Assembly (NCBI GenBank): GCA_910586705.1 | Contig: CAJUJK010000023.1 | Coordinates: 1-63,985, forward strand | Length of the DNA stretch: 63,985 nucleotides | Direction of reading: 5' to 3' | Source of the DNA: an uncultured Lachnospiraceae bacterium | Lineage (GTDB): Bacteria > Bacillota > Clostridia > Lachnospirales > Lachnospiraceae | In this document: positions 24,415-33,156 of the stretch, piece by piece | How the letters are laid out: the number at the start of each line of letters is the position of its first letter | How positions within the stretch are numbered: the first letter of the stretch is position 1 | The notes under the pieces: model-generated | What the model saw: only the letters and a program-made list of their open reading frames with translations | Told to the model about the DNA's origin: nothing | The model's database searches: none | Translations under genes and position numbers: made by a program

Positions 24415-25791
24415 ATGCAGAAGACAACTGATTTTTCACAGGGTAAGGTCTGGCGTAACATTGTCGCGCAGTCCATTCCCCTGATTCTGGCACAGCTTGT
24501 GCAGCTTTTATATAATGTGGTAGACCGCATTTACATCGGGCATCTGCCGGGAGCGGACAGCATGGCACTGACGGGGATCGGGCTGGTGTTTCCCTTAACG
24601 ACCCTGATCGCGGCGCTCACCTTCCTGTTTGGGACGGGCGGCACGCCGCTTTTCTCCATTGCCAGAGGAGCGGGGCAGGAAGAGCGGGCGGGGAAAATCC
24701 TCGGTAATACGTTTTCCCTTCTGCTTGGTACATCGGTGGTGATGTTTTTTCTCTGTTATCTGTTTCGCAGGCCGGTGCTCTATCTGTTCGGCGCAAGCGA
24801 TGCCTCCTATGTGTATGCTGATGCGTACCTGAAAATTTATCTGTGGGGGACGCCGTTTACCATGCTTGCTACGGGGTTAAACGGGTTTATCAATGCGCAG
24901 GGATTTCCCCGCATGGGCATGATGACGACGCTTCTGGGCGCCCTGCTGAATCTGGTTCTGGACCCGGTTTTTATTTTCTGGCTGGATATGGGTGTGGGCG
25001 GCGCGGCATTTGCCACGGTGATCAGTCAGGCGGTTTCCTGTATCTGGGTGCTTTGGTTTCTGACCGGGAAAAAGGCGCTGCTTCCCATGAAGAAGAAGGA
25101 TCTGCGGGTAGATGGAAAACTGGCAAAGGAGATCATGGCGCTTGGTATGTCCGGCTTTATCATGCAGGGGACGAACTGTCTGGTGCAGGTGGTGTGCAAT
25201 GCGACGCTTAAAGTTTACGGCGGCGATCTCTATGTGGGTGTGATGACGGTGATCAATTCCACAAGGGAAATTCTGGGGCTGCCGGTCAGCGGCATCACAA
25301 GCGGCGCGCAGCCGGTGCTTGGATATAACTACGGGGCGAAAGCATACGGGAGAGTCAGGCAGGGGATTCGTTTCACCGCTGCGCTGGGAATCGGGTATAC
25401 GCTGTTTGCGTGGCTTCTGGTGCTCTTGACACCGCATCTGCTGCTTTCCATATTTACGGAGGACGCCGCCATGATTGAGGCGGGCGTGGGCGCCATGCGG
25501 CTGTATTTTTTCGGCTTTTTCTTTATGGCGTTTCAGTTTACGGGGCAGTCCGCGTTCACGGCGCTGGGGGATTCCCGCCACGCGATCTTTTTCTCCCTGC
25601 TTCGCAAAGCGGTGATCGTCGCGCCGCTGACGGTGCTCCTGCCGAAATTCGGATTCGGTGTGGACGGGGTATTTCTGGCGGAGCCGGTCTCCAATGCGAT
25701 CGGCGGGGTGGCGTGTTTTGTGACGATGTATGTGACGCTCTACCGCAGGTTGAATTGCAGAGAAAAATCTAACCATATGGTAGAGTTTTAA
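24415..25791 (+). CDS. MATE-family multidrug/cation efflux transporter
   Basis: About 458 residues from the ATG at 24415 (AGAGGAA upstream; an in-frame TTG at 24391 is less likely). Twelve membrane segments in two similar halves. MATE features include VDRIYIGHLPGADSMALTGIGLVFP near residues 33-57 (typical VDxxxIGxLG) and the second-half equivalent NSTREILGLPVSGITSGAQPVLGYNYGA, split here as REILGLPVSG and GAQPVLGYNYGA. It would use Na+ or H+ to export drugs or metabolites. Monocistronic, divergent from the flavodiiron gene. Confidence 0.94.
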   Translation: MQKTTDFSQGKVWRNIVAQSIPLILAQLVQLLYNVVDRIYIGHLPGADSMALTGIGLVFPLTTLIAALTFLFGTGGTPLFSIARGAGQEERAGKILGNTFSLLLGTSVVMFFLCYLFRRPVLYLFGASDASYVYADAYLKIYLWGTPFTMLATGLNGFINAQGFPRMGMMTTLLGALLNLVLDPVFIFWLDMGVGGAAFATVISQAVSCIWVLWFLTGKKALLPMKKKDLRVDGKLAKEIMALGMSGFIMQGTNCLVQVVCNATLKVYGGDLYVGVMTVINSTREILGLPVSGITSGAQPVLGYNYGAKAYGRVRQGIRFTAALGIGYTLFAWLLVLLTPHLLLSIFTEDAAMIEAGVGAMRLYFFGFFFMAFQFTGQSAFTALGDSRHAIFFSLLRKAVIVAPLTVLLPKFGFGVDGVFLAEPVSNAIGGVACFVTMYVTLYRRLNCREKSNHMVEF

Positions 25792-25922
25792 AAGCAATGA
25801 TGCAGGAAGAGCAAAAATGGATTGAAAATATGCAAGTTTAAGGATATAATATGCCTATTAAGCAGACATGGAGATATTAGGATTGTATTGAATAACAGAA
25901 TGCAGATTTATTTTGAAAAGTA

Positions 25923-25931
25923 TGTTATAAT
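25923..25931 (+). promoter_or_regulatory. Extended -10 promoter for the AT-rich two-gene unit
   Basis: TGTTATAAT (extended -10) in an AT-rich stretch, with no clear -35. It lies about 110 nt before the start of the first small gene. Confidence 0.4.
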
Positions 25932-26044
25932 TTAAATATAAAGTATTTTGCGATAGAAAGCTATTGCATTTTTAATACACGAATTCCTAACTCTTGGGCA
26001 TACTCTTATATTAGGAGGTGCCTATGCGAAAAGGAGGATTTAAC

Positions 26045-26248
26045 ATGTATTTAACGAAGGAGAAAAGAGAATCAAATTTATATCGAGGTTATAAACCTCA
26101 ATTACCCAAACACCAAGAAGCGGAAGTTCAGGTGTATGTCTCTCAAGCAATAAGCAGAGATATCTCAAAACATATGCAGGGCGCGATTAAATCTATGTCT
26201 GGCATGATAGTTCATGGTTTAATCGAAGGAGGAGAAGGTCATGGCTGA
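26045..26248 (+). CDS. Small hypothetical protein of an AT-rich gene pair
   Basis: 67 residues from the ATG at 26045, chosen because AAGGAGGA lies 7-8 nt upstream; another AGGAGGTG sits only 3 nt before an ATG at 26024. The sequence (YLTKEKRESNLYRGYKPQLP..., then VSQAISRDISKHMQGAIKSM) is basic and amphipathic, with no membrane helix or recognisable domain. It overlaps the next gene by 8 nt, so they are translationally coupled. Base composition is distinctly AT-richer than the neighbours, with rare-type codons (TTA, ATA, AGA), suggesting acquisition by transfer. Confidence 0.6.
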   Translation: MYLTKEKRESNLYRGYKPQLPKHQEAEVQVYVSQAISRDISKHMQGAIKSMSGMIVHGLIEGGEGHG

Positions 26249-26693
26249 AAATGAACAGATTGTCAAAGACAGAGAAGAGACGTCCGAGTTATCAGAAGAC
26301 GGAAAAGAAATAGAGGCAGAATTGGAAGAGGTTTTAGACAGCGTTCCTCCAGAACATAGAAAGATATTAGAACGTATGATGATATCATCTGTTCAGTTGA
26401 GTAGTATTGCTTCTCCTCCTGAAGCGGTTGTGATGAAAAAGCTGACCCCGGAGCATATTTCCCAATTTTTAGAGGGTGCATCGCAGGAGATGCAGAAGAG
26501 CTATACAGAAAAGTTTCACAAAAAGTTATTTACTTTTTTATCTATGATAGTGGCAATGATTTTTTTTGTTGTGGTTATTATCTTATTGAGAGATGATACA
26601 GAAGTTATGGAAAAAGTAATATATGCAGTTGGAGGCGTCTGTGCGGGCGCATTTGGCGGTTATGGTCTTGCGAAAAGAAAATCGGACGATTAA
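26241..26693 (+). CDS. Small membrane protein of the AT-rich pair
   Basis: 150 residues with a ribosome binding site (GGAGGAGAAGG) inside the preceding gene. An acidic N-terminal half (to about residue 85) is followed by two membrane helices (FTFLSMIVAMIFFVVVIILL about 98-117 and VIYAVGGVCAGAFGGYGLA about 127-145) and a short basic tail. The layout recalls small two-helix phage/defence-associated proteins such as DUF2335, but I cannot assign a family. Composition is AT-rich like its partner. A terminator follows. Possible toxin-antitoxin or superinfection-exclusion pair; speculative. Confidence 0.6.
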   Translation: MAENEQIVKDREETSELSEDGKEIEAELEEVLDSVPPEHRKILERMMISSVQLSSIASPPEAVVMKKLTPEHISQFLEGASQEMQKSYTEKFHKKLFTFLSMIVAMIFFVVVIILLRDDTEVMEKVIYAVGGVCAGAFGGYGLAKRKSDD

Positions 26694-26720
26694 AAAAAGT
26701 GAATACTTATAAATTGGGAA

Positions 26721-26755
26721 TAGCGCCTTTTTATGTCAAATCGAGGCGCTATTTT
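26721..26755 (+). terminator. Terminator after the AT-rich pair
   Basis: 8-bp stem TAGCGCCT (26721-26728) / AGGCGCTA (26744-26751), followed by TTTTA. Confidence 0.75.
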
Positions 26756-26791
26756 ACTGCCAATAGAAGCATAAACGAAAAGGAACAAAAT

Positions 26792-27589
26792 ATGAAGGAA
26801 GAATTTTGCAGAACAGAAATGCTTTTGGGTGCAGACGCGATGGACAGGCTCGCCCGCTCCAGAGTGGCAGTCTTTGGCGTGGGCGGCGTGGGCGGCTATG
26901 TATGCGAGGCGCTTGCGCGCAGCGGCGTGGGCGCCCTTGATCTGATCGACAAGGACAAGGTGGCGGTGTCGAATATCAACCGGCAGATTATCGCCACGCG
27001 CGAAACGGTTGGCAGGGAGAAAACGGATGTGATGCGGGAGCGGATTCTCTCCATCAACCCGGAGGCGCGGGTGCGGGTTTACCCCTGCTTTTTTCTGCCG
27101 GAAAATGCGGACACATTTCCCTTTGCTGAGTATGATTATGTGGTGGACGCGGTGGACACCGTGACGGCGAAGATCGAGCTGGTGATGCGCGCGAAAGATG
27201 CGGGCGTGCCGGTCATCAGCAGCATGGGGGCGGGCAACAAGCTGGACGCCACGGCTTTTCGCGTGGCGGATATTTATGAGACAAAGGTGTGTCCTCTGGC
27301 AAGGGTGATGCGCAGGGAATTGAAGAAACGGAACGTCGAACACTTGAAGGTGGTGTACTCGGAGGAGGAACCGATCATCCCGGCGGGGGAGGATGCTTTT
27401 GCTCTGACGACGGAGCAGGGGAGCGGGAAGGCAGGAAGTTTTTCGGGTGATGGCAGAAAGAACGGGTGCGGCAGCGGGGCGGATAGAGATGCAGTGCGCC
27501 GCCAGACACCCGGCAGCGCAGCTTTCGTCCCTTCCGTGGCAGGTCTTATTATCGCAGGGGAAGTGGTGAAGGATCTGACGGGAAGATAG
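26792..27589 (+). CDS. tcdA: tRNA threonylcarbamoyladenosine dehydratase (TcdA/CsdL)
   Basis: 265 residues from the ATG at 26792 (AAAGGAAC upstream). An E1-like adenylating enzyme that cyclises t6A37 in ANN-decoding tRNAs. The ATP-binding glycine loop FGVGGVGGYV lies near residues 28-37, with DxxxNxxRQ as DKVAVSNINRQ near 53-63. The C-terminal RRQTPGS...FVPSVAGLIIAGEV is typical. Between SEEEPIIPAGEDAF and RRQTPGS is an extra low-complexity stretch (about residues 208-236, Gly/Ser/Lys-rich) that I do not expect in the family. TTATGTAAAC follows the stop by 5 nt. Confidence 0.93.
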   Translation: MKEEFCRTEMLLGADAMDRLARSRVAVFGVGGVGGYVCEALARSGVGALDLIDKDKVAVSNINRQIIATRETVGREKTDVMRERILSINPEARVRVYPCFFLPENADTFPFAEYDYVVDAVDTVTAKIELVMRAKDAGVPVISSMGAGNKLDATAFRVADIYETKVCPLARVMRRELKKRNVEHLKVVYSEEEPIIPAGEDAFALTTEQGSGKAGSFSGDGRKNGCGSGADRDAVRRQTPGSAAFVPSVAGLIIAGEVVKDLTGR

Positions 27590-27653
27590 AAACATTATGT
27601 AAACCAATAAATCAATGCGGCATTGCTTCGTGGTTCCATCGAGCAAGGATCAG

Positions 27654-27977
27654 TCATTTTTTTGGCGCACTGTCTTTCATCTGCCCGGCTCCGGTGTTTG
27701 CATCCTGCGGCGGGCGGTTGTCATTCCGCCTTTTTCTCATCAGATCAAACGACCAGATCAGAAGCCAGAGCAGAATCGGCATTCCGATGGTGGCGACCAG
27801 ACATCCGGCAAAAAGACGCCCGGAGTCGCCGAGGTCTAAGCAGGCCACCACGAACGCGCCGATATACATGCCGACCAGAAGGACGACGCAGACGAGCGCG
27901 GCGATCTGTTTCGGAGTTGTTTTTCTTTTCGGATTTTCCGGCTTGCTGATTTCCGACTGTTTTGTCTGTTGGGACAT
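27654..27977 (-). CDS. Small two-helix membrane protein
   Basis: 107 residues. A charged N-terminus (about 25 residues, KPENPKRKTTPKQ) is followed by two membrane helices (IAALVCVVLLVGMYIGAFVV about 25-45 and LFAGCLVATIGMPILLWLLI about 55-75) and a polar C-terminal tail. GGAGAATG lies before the start. I recognise the general type as a conserved small Lachnospiraceae membrane protein, but I know no function. It converges with tcdA. Confidence 0.65.
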   Translation of the reverse strand: MSQQTKQSEISKPENPKRKTTPKQIAALVCVVLLVGMYIGAFVVACLDLGDSGRLFAGCLVATIGMPILLWLLIWSFDLMRKRRNDNRPPQDANTGAGQMKDSAPKK

Positions 27978-28024
27978 GTGACATTCTCCTTTTTGGTTTG
28001 TGCATGTGATAAATAGAAATCAGG

Positions 28025-28405
28025 TTACTGTTGCTTTTCCAGAATCCATTCCCCATTTATATATGTAAAGGTTAAATGGAAATCCGTATTTATGTAGCTG
28101 CCGACATATTCCACACAGACGCTGTCGGCGCTGACCTCAACCCATGACGGTTCAAACTGGTAACTTTTAACACCGAACTGCGGGTGTTTTTCATAGTCCT
28201 GTTTCGCATCATTTTGTGCAAGGTTATCTATCTCATTAAAATGCGCAAGGAGACGAATGAAATCTTCTTTTGAAATCGTATTTCCGCCATAAAATTCTAT
28301 TTCAGTTTCGCTGTCTGTGACGATATCGGGAACTGTCTCCAGTTTCTGTATATGTTCCACCAAATCTGAAAAGTGATAGCGGTTTATCGGAAAATTTTCA
28401 TCCAT
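28025..28405 (-). CDS. Hypothetical cytoplasmic protein
   Basis: 126 residues from the ATG at 28405 (GGGAGAAGAG upstream; a longer frame from 28435 lacks a site). The second half (about 75-126, PSWVEVSADSVCVEYVGSYI, then FHLTFTYINGEWILEKQQ) is beta-rich and resembles immunity-like or DUF-type small proteins ending in a strand with WxLE. No signal peptide or membrane helix. The function is not recognised. It is probably cotranscribed with the small membrane protein downstream (47 bp). Confidence 0.6.
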   Translation of the reverse strand: MDENFPINRYHFSDLVEHIQKLETVPDIVTDSETEIEFYGGNTISKEDFIRLLAHFNEIDNLAQNDAKQDYEKHPQFGVKSYQFEPSWVEVSADSVCVEYVGSYINTDFHLTFTYINGEWILEKQQ

Positions 28406-28687
28406 ATGAATCTCTTCTCCCTTTATCTGAATCATAAGTAGCTGTTAAATTTATAGACTTAATTATAAAGGATGGGACTTTTATTTACAACGTATATTTA
28501 TGGGCAGAAACGGATGGATCGAGCCAGACAAATGAAAGGATAGCCGCTGATTGTATTTCCATCGTGCATATGGTAGAATAAAAGCCATTGTACAGCGTTA
28601 GTGCCAGTCTGGAAAAAATGGTGAATGCTGTTGCAAAACCCGGCATGTAAATGAGCAGGAAAAAGCAATGATACGAGGAGACAGAAT

Positions 28688-31297
28688 ATGCACAAAATGA
28701 CTTTAAACGGCGATAACTGGCGGATGCAGATCATAGGGGAAAAGGATATGTACGGCGTAAATGGGAAGATACTTCCCGCGAAGATTCCCGGCTCTGTCTA
28801 TGGGAATCTGTTAGAGCAGGGACTGATGCCCGACCCTTACGACAGGATGAACGAGCTCACCGCGCTTCCGCTGATGGACAATGATTTTGTTTTTGAGACG
28901 GATTTTACGCTGACGGAGGAACAGCTTACGGCGGACTATCTGGTGCTTCGGTTTGAGGGGATTGACACGCTTGCGAAAGTCTACCTTAATGGAAGAGTTT
29001 TGGGAGAAACGAGCAATATGCACCGGGTCTGGGAGTTTGAATTAGGGTGGATAGCACGTGCCGGGGAAAATACGCTCCGGGTGGAGATCGCTTCGCCGAC
29101 CCGCTACATTGAGGAGGAGAATCGGAAGGTCTTTACGGGTGGCTCCACGGACGCCATGCGCGGGTTTCCCCATCTGCGTAAGGCGCACTGTATGTTCGGC
29201 TGGGACTGGGGTCCGAGGCTGCCCGACGCGGGGATATTCCGGGAGGTGTCAGTTTTATCCGGGGTGAAATCCAGAATCGAGCAGGTTTACATAACTCAAA
29301 ACTGGGGAGCGACAGGACAAGATGAAAAGGTTAACATAAATTTGGACACGGAACACAGACAGAATGACGCGGCAGATTCGGTTGACATAAATTTTGACGT
29401 TACATGTCGTATCTTCGGGAGCATAGGCGATTACGGGAACGAAAACGAGCTGCGAGTCGCGCTTTATGACCCGGAAGGCGCGCTGGTTGCGGAGAAATCT
29501 TCCAAAAGCGGGATATTGCGCGGGCCAGAGGAGCAGGCGGAGCGTGTAGAAAATGCGGGATATGAGGACGGGGACGACTGGGACACCATCACCGTGAAAA
29601 ACCCGAGACGCTGGTGGCCGAACGGTTTTGGGGAACAGCCCCTCTACCGTGCGGAGGTGACACTTTTGGACGAGGAGGGCAATGTACTTGATAAGTGGAG
29701 CCGTCGGATCGGGCTTCGCACGCTGACGGTGAATACGGAAAAGGACGAGTGGGGCGCGTGCTTTGCCCATGAGGTGAACGGTGTGAAAATCTTTGCCATG
29801 GGCGCGGACTATATACCGGAGGACAATATTTTTTCCAGAATCACGCCGGAGCGCACCCGCCGACTGTTGGAGGACGCGGTGGCGGCAAACCACAACTGCA
29901 TCCGTGTGTGGGGCGGCGGTTATTACCCGGACGACTGGTTTTTTGACATCTGCGATGAACTGGGGCTGATTGTGTGGCAGGACTTCATGTTTGCCTGCGC
30001 GTCCTACGAGCTGGACGATGATTTTGAGCGCAATATCAGCGCGGAGATTCAGGATAATGTGCGCAGAATCCGCCACCATGCCTGTCTGGGGCTCTGGTGC
30101 GGCAACAACGAGATGGAGACGCAGACGCTGGACGGCGCATGGCAGCCCTCCATCAAGCAGAAGTGCGACTATATCAAGATTTTTGAATATATTATCCCGA
30201 AGATTCTGGAGGTGGAAGATCCCGGCACGTTTTACTGGCCCTCCTCTCCATCCTCGGGAGGAAACTACGACAACCCGTGGGACGAGAACCGGGGAGACAC
30301 CCATTACTGGGCGGTGTGGCATGGGAATAAGCCCTTTACGGATTATCGGAACTACTATTTCCGCTATATGTCCGAGTTCGGGTTCCAGTCATTCCCCTGC
30401 TTAAAGACGGTGGAGAGTTTTACCGCGCCGGAGGACCGCAATATTTTCTCCCGCGTGATGGAGATGCACCAGAGAAACGCGGCGGCAAACGGCAAGATTA
30501 TGACCTATCTATCCGCAACCTATCTCTATCCGATGGATTTCGGGATGCTTTTGTACGCGTCCCAGCTTCTGCAGGCGGAGGCGATCCGCTACGGCATCGA
30601 GCATTTCCGCAGGAACCGGGGCAGATGTATGGGGGCGGTGGTCTGGCAGTTAAACGATATCTGGCCGGTGGCTTCATGGGCGAGCATCGACTACTACGGC
30701 AGATGGAAGGCGCTGCACTATGTGGAGAAGAGAGCCTTTGCGCCGGTGATGATTTCCTGTGAGGAGGTCGGCGAACTTTCCGAGAGACCGTTCTGTGTGG
30801 CACAGCCGGAACCCATTGAGAAGTCCGCGAGGCTGCATGTGGCGAACGAGACGATGGCGCAGGTGGACGGCACGGTGAGATGGAGTCTGAGGAAAGCGGA
30901 CGGCGGTGTGCTTCTGGAAGGCGCGCGGGAAGTCAGCGTGGAACCGTTGTCCGGGCTGTGGCTTGAAAAAATGGATTTCTCCGATTATGACGAGTTAGAG
31001 GTTTACATAAGTTATTCCTTTGAGCAGGGCGGAGCGGTTGTTTCTGAGAACACTACGCTGTTTTCCGCACCCAAGCATTTCCGTTTCCATGATCCCAGAT
31101 TGTCGTGGCGCAGGGAGGGAAACACCCTCGTTGTCAGCGCCGCGGCTTACGCGAAGAATGTGGAGATCGAGGGCGTGGACGGGGATGTGAAGCTCTCCGA
31201 CAACTTCTTCGACATGAACCCGGGGGAAAAGCGGGTGGAGATCGTGGCGGGAGACGCGGCGGCGTTTACGCTTAAGTCGGTGTATCAGATAAGGTAG
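28688..31297 (+). CDS. Beta-mannosidase, glycoside hydrolase family 2
   Basis: 869 residues, GAGGAGA upstream, no signal peptide. It removes terminal beta-D-mannose from imported oligosaccharides. Domains in order: jelly-roll sugar-binding domain (about 1-180, with GWDWGPRLPDAG), immunoglobulin-like domain (to about 340), TIM barrel with acid/base Glu in WCGNNEME near residue 473 and nucleophile Glu in MSEFGFQS near 561, then C-terminal beta domains. Family length is normal. Residues about 205-240 look inserted and coincide with a cluster of TTATGTAAAC-type sites in reverse orientation. It is placed with GH130, GH38 and a sugar ABC importer. Confidence 0.93.
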   Translation: MHKMTLNGDNWRMQIIGEKDMYGVNGKILPAKIPGSVYGNLLEQGLMPDPYDRMNELTALPLMDNDFVFETDFTLTEEQLTADYLVLRFEGIDTLAKVYLNGRVLGETSNMHRVWEFELGWIARAGENTLRVEIASPTRYIEEENRKVFTGGSTDAMRGFPHLRKAHCMFGWDWGPRLPDAGIFREVSVLSGVKSRIEQVYITQNWGATGQDEKVNINLDTEHRQNDAADSVDINFDVTCRIFGSIGDYGNENELRVALYDPEGALVAEKSSKSGILRGPEEQAERVENAGYEDGDDWDTITVKNPRRWWPNGFGEQPLYRAEVTLLDEEGNVLDKWSRRIGLRTLTVNTEKDEWGACFAHEVNGVKIFAMGADYIPEDNIFSRITPERTRRLLEDAVAANHNCIRVWGGGYYPDDWFFDICDELGLIVWQDFMFACASYELDDDFERNISAEIQDNVRRIRHHACLGLWCGNNEMETQTLDGAWQPSIKQKCDYIKIFEYIIPKILEVEDPGTFYWPSSPSSGGNYDNPWDENRGDTHYWAVWHGNKPFTDYRNYYFRYMSEFGFQSFPCLKTVESFTAPEDRNIFSRVMEMHQRNAAANGKIMTYLSATYLYPMDFGMLLYASQLLQAEAIRYGIEHFRRNRGRCMGAVVWQLNDIWPVASWASIDYYGRWKALHYVEKRAFAPVMISCEEVGELSERPFCVAQPEPIEKSARLHVANETMAQVDGTVRWSLRKADGGVLLEGAREVSVEPLSGLWLEKMDFSDYDELEVYISYSFEQGGAVVSENTTLFSAPKHFRFHDPRLSWRREGNTLVVSAAAYAKNVEIEGVDGDVKLSDNFFDMNPGEKRVEIVAGDAAAFTLKSVYQIR

Positions 31298-31302
31298 TTA
31301 TT

Positions 31303-31340
31303 TGCCGGAGCGAGTCAGAAAATCAATCTCGTCTCCGGCA
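31303..31340 (+). terminator. Terminator after the GH2 gene
   Basis: Stem TGCCGGAG-CGAG (31303-31314) / CTCG-T-CTCCGGCA (31328-31340) with one bulge, followed by TTGTTAT. Confidence 0.75.
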
Positions 31341-31380
31341 TTGTTATATGCAAAGTTTTCACTAAGGAGACACAATTACT

Positions 31381-32979
31381 ATGCGGAAATGCAAAAACGC
31401 GATCATTTTATCAGCCATAACGCTCATCCTGCTTCTGGCAGGCTGCGCGGGCGGTGCAATCGAAAGTCAGTCGGACAATGCTGCCGTCTCGGATACGGAC
31501 GAAACTGAAAATGGCATGGCGGGGACAGAGGGGAATGCCGCTGCGGGGGAGCCGGAAAATTGTGCGCTGCCGGATGAAAGGACAGAGCAGACGGAGGAGA
31601 ATGCGGTGCAGGAAGCCGGTTTCCCGGGAGAAGGCGCGGAGCAGGTGGACCGTGGGCAGGAAGTGAACGCCGCGCAGGGGGATCAGGATACAGACGCGGA
31701 GCTGGAAGAAAAACCGGAACAGGGCGGCACCGAAACGGATGACACGCCGAAAGAAGCGCCGCGGTTACCAGAGACAGGCGGACAGCTTATGGATTTCGTG
31801 CCGGACGGCTGGGAGCTTTTTGACAGCGTGGAACTGGATTTCAACGAGGACGGCATTTCCGATTATGTGGGCGTGCTGCAGGCGGTGATGGAAGATGAGG
31901 AGGTTCAGACATATCTTCTGGAATATCCCCGGGTTCTGTTTGCCATAGTGAGCGAGGGGAAAGCGGGGTATCGTCTGGATTTTCAAGATATGAATGTCAT
32001 ACGCAAAAGGGACGAAGGGGGCGTCTACGGGGATCCCTATCAGCCGTTGACCGCGGAGGGGACCTCTTTTACCACGCACACTTACGGCGGCAGCGCGTGG
32101 AGATGGTGGGAGGACTATACCTACTCCTACCGAGAGGGGACTTGGTGGCTCACATCGTCGGAGGAAGCTTACGGGTATGGTGATTATATTACGGATTACG
32201 AGAAGAACGACTGGGAAAGCGGCGTAGGAATCAGAAAAGAGAGAAGTGATTCCCGGGGACCTATGGAGGAAAACTTTGCGCTTTCGGAAAACGGTGGCTG
32301 GGAGTCGGTCGGATATGATCTGGAATACGAGGTGCCGCTGGATGCGCAGATGACGCTGGAGCAGGCGGGAAAACGCTGGTGGCTTGCGCCCGACCGTGTG
32401 ACGGACTGGGAAGTGAAGGAAAAGATAATTGCGGCGGATGTGACGGACCCGGAGGCTATGACAGAGCTTCCCGGTGAGGCGTATATTTATTATAATGATG
32501 AGAACCGCGTCCTTTATATCTGCCATTCCGGCGCAGGGACAGACAGGGATTTTTATTATCTTGTCATGTATGACTTGCAGGATCAGATATTGTCTGTGCT
32601 GGCACAGGAGGAATCTGAAATTCAATATCCGAAGTTTTATGATGGGAAAATCTACTATACGACTGAGACCGTGGAGGACGTCACATATAGGACGGAGGAG
32701 GACGGAAAAGAACAGATCACAAAAGAGGCGGATGCCGTCGGCGTTAGGCTGAACAGAATGGAGCCTGACGGGACGGGAAAAGAAGTGATCTTTGCATACC
32801 GCTGTCTGGAAACTGTGCCGGAAATCATGGAGAGCAGGCTCCCCAATGTGTCGATGCCCTATGAGCTGAACGGGGGCGAGATTGTGGCGGAGGTGCATGT
32901 GGGTGGGGAACCCCATCCGTTCTATCGGATGAAAACCGATGGCAGCGGGCAGGAGAGGATCGGGCAGGTGCCGAAGTAA
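31381..32979 (+). CDS. Secreted lipoprotein with acidic linker and beta-propeller-like C-terminus
   Basis: 532 residues, AAGGAGA upstream. Type II signal peptide with lipobox LLAGC (Cys near residue 21), then about 110 residues of Glu/Asp/Ala/Gln-rich spacer. A first domain follows (about 135-330) beginning LDFNEDGISD, a calcium-binding FG-GAP/dockerin-like loop. The C-terminal part (about 345-530: VLYICHSGAG, KIYYTTETV, RLNRMEPDGTG, FYRMKTDGSG) resembles DUF5050-type propeller blades. The function is unknown. It lies inside the mannoside locus but behind its own terminator and before a convergent LacI gene, so a link to mannosides is only positional. Confidence 0.75.
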   Translation: MRKCKNAIILSAITLILLLAGCAGGAIESQSDNAAVSDTDETENGMAGTEGNAAAGEPENCALPDERTEQTEENAVQEAGFPGEGAEQVDRGQEVNAAQGDQDTDAELEEKPEQGGTETDDTPKEAPRLPETGGQLMDFVPDGWELFDSVELDFNEDGISDYVGVLQAVMEDEEVQTYLLEYPRVLFAIVSEGKAGYRLDFQDMNVIRKRDEGGVYGDPYQPLTAEGTSFTTHTYGGSAWRWWEDYTYSYREGTWWLTSSEEAYGYGDYITDYEKNDWESGVGIRKERSDSRGPMEENFALSENGGWESVGYDLEYEVPLDAQMTLEQAGKRWWLAPDRVTDWEVKEKIIAADVTDPEAMTELPGEAYIYYNDENRVLYICHSGAGTDRDFYYLVMYDLQDQILSVLAQEESEIQYPKFYDGKIYYTTETVEDVTYRTEEDGKEQITKEADAVGVRLNRMEPDGTGKEVIFAYRCLETVPEIMESRLPNVSMPYELNGGEIVAEVHVGGEPHPFYRMKTDGSGQERIGQVPK

Positions 32980-32994
32980 ACTTGAAAGTTTCTA

Positions 32995-33023
32995 TTGCAA
33001 ACCCACCTTATAAGCATTATAAT
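32995..33023 (+). promoter_or_regulatory. Promoter for a short intergenic transcript
   Basis: TTGCAA at 32995-33000, exact 17-bp spacer, TATAAT at 33018-33023. It sits after the lipoprotein stop and points toward a terminator, with no gene between. Confidence 0.55.
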
Positions 33024-33029
33024 AATTGT

Positions 33030-33123
33030 ACAAAAAGCGCTCCGTAAAGCAAACGGTTCGCCTTGATTTTTAGTTACTTATAAAAAAGCAACCATTATCC
33101 TTGGTCGGGGCGGTTGCTTTTTT
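33030..33123 (+). ncRNA. Candidate small RNA ending in a strong terminator
   Basis: About 94 nt from the predicted start of the TATAAT promoter (33018) to the T-run of the hairpin at 33082-33123. It contains no ORF with a ribosome binding site. No family recognised. It could alternatively be a remnant promoter. Confidence 0.4.
33082..33123. terminator. Bidirectional terminator between lipoprotein and LacI genes
   Basis: 12-bp stem AAAAAAGCAACC (33082-33093) / GGTTGCTTTTTT (33112-33123), with A-run and T-run on both sides. It serves the convergent lipoprotein (plus) and LacI (minus) genes. Confidence 0.88.
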
Positions 33124-33156
33124 GATTTCCTCTATTCTTGCGGTTTTCCGTACCCC

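Noticed and set aside
31765..32916. 383-codon minus-strand frame opposite the lipoprotein gene
   Set aside because: The plus-strand lipoprotein has a lipobox, a ribosome binding site and domain-like structure; the reverse frame has none of these.
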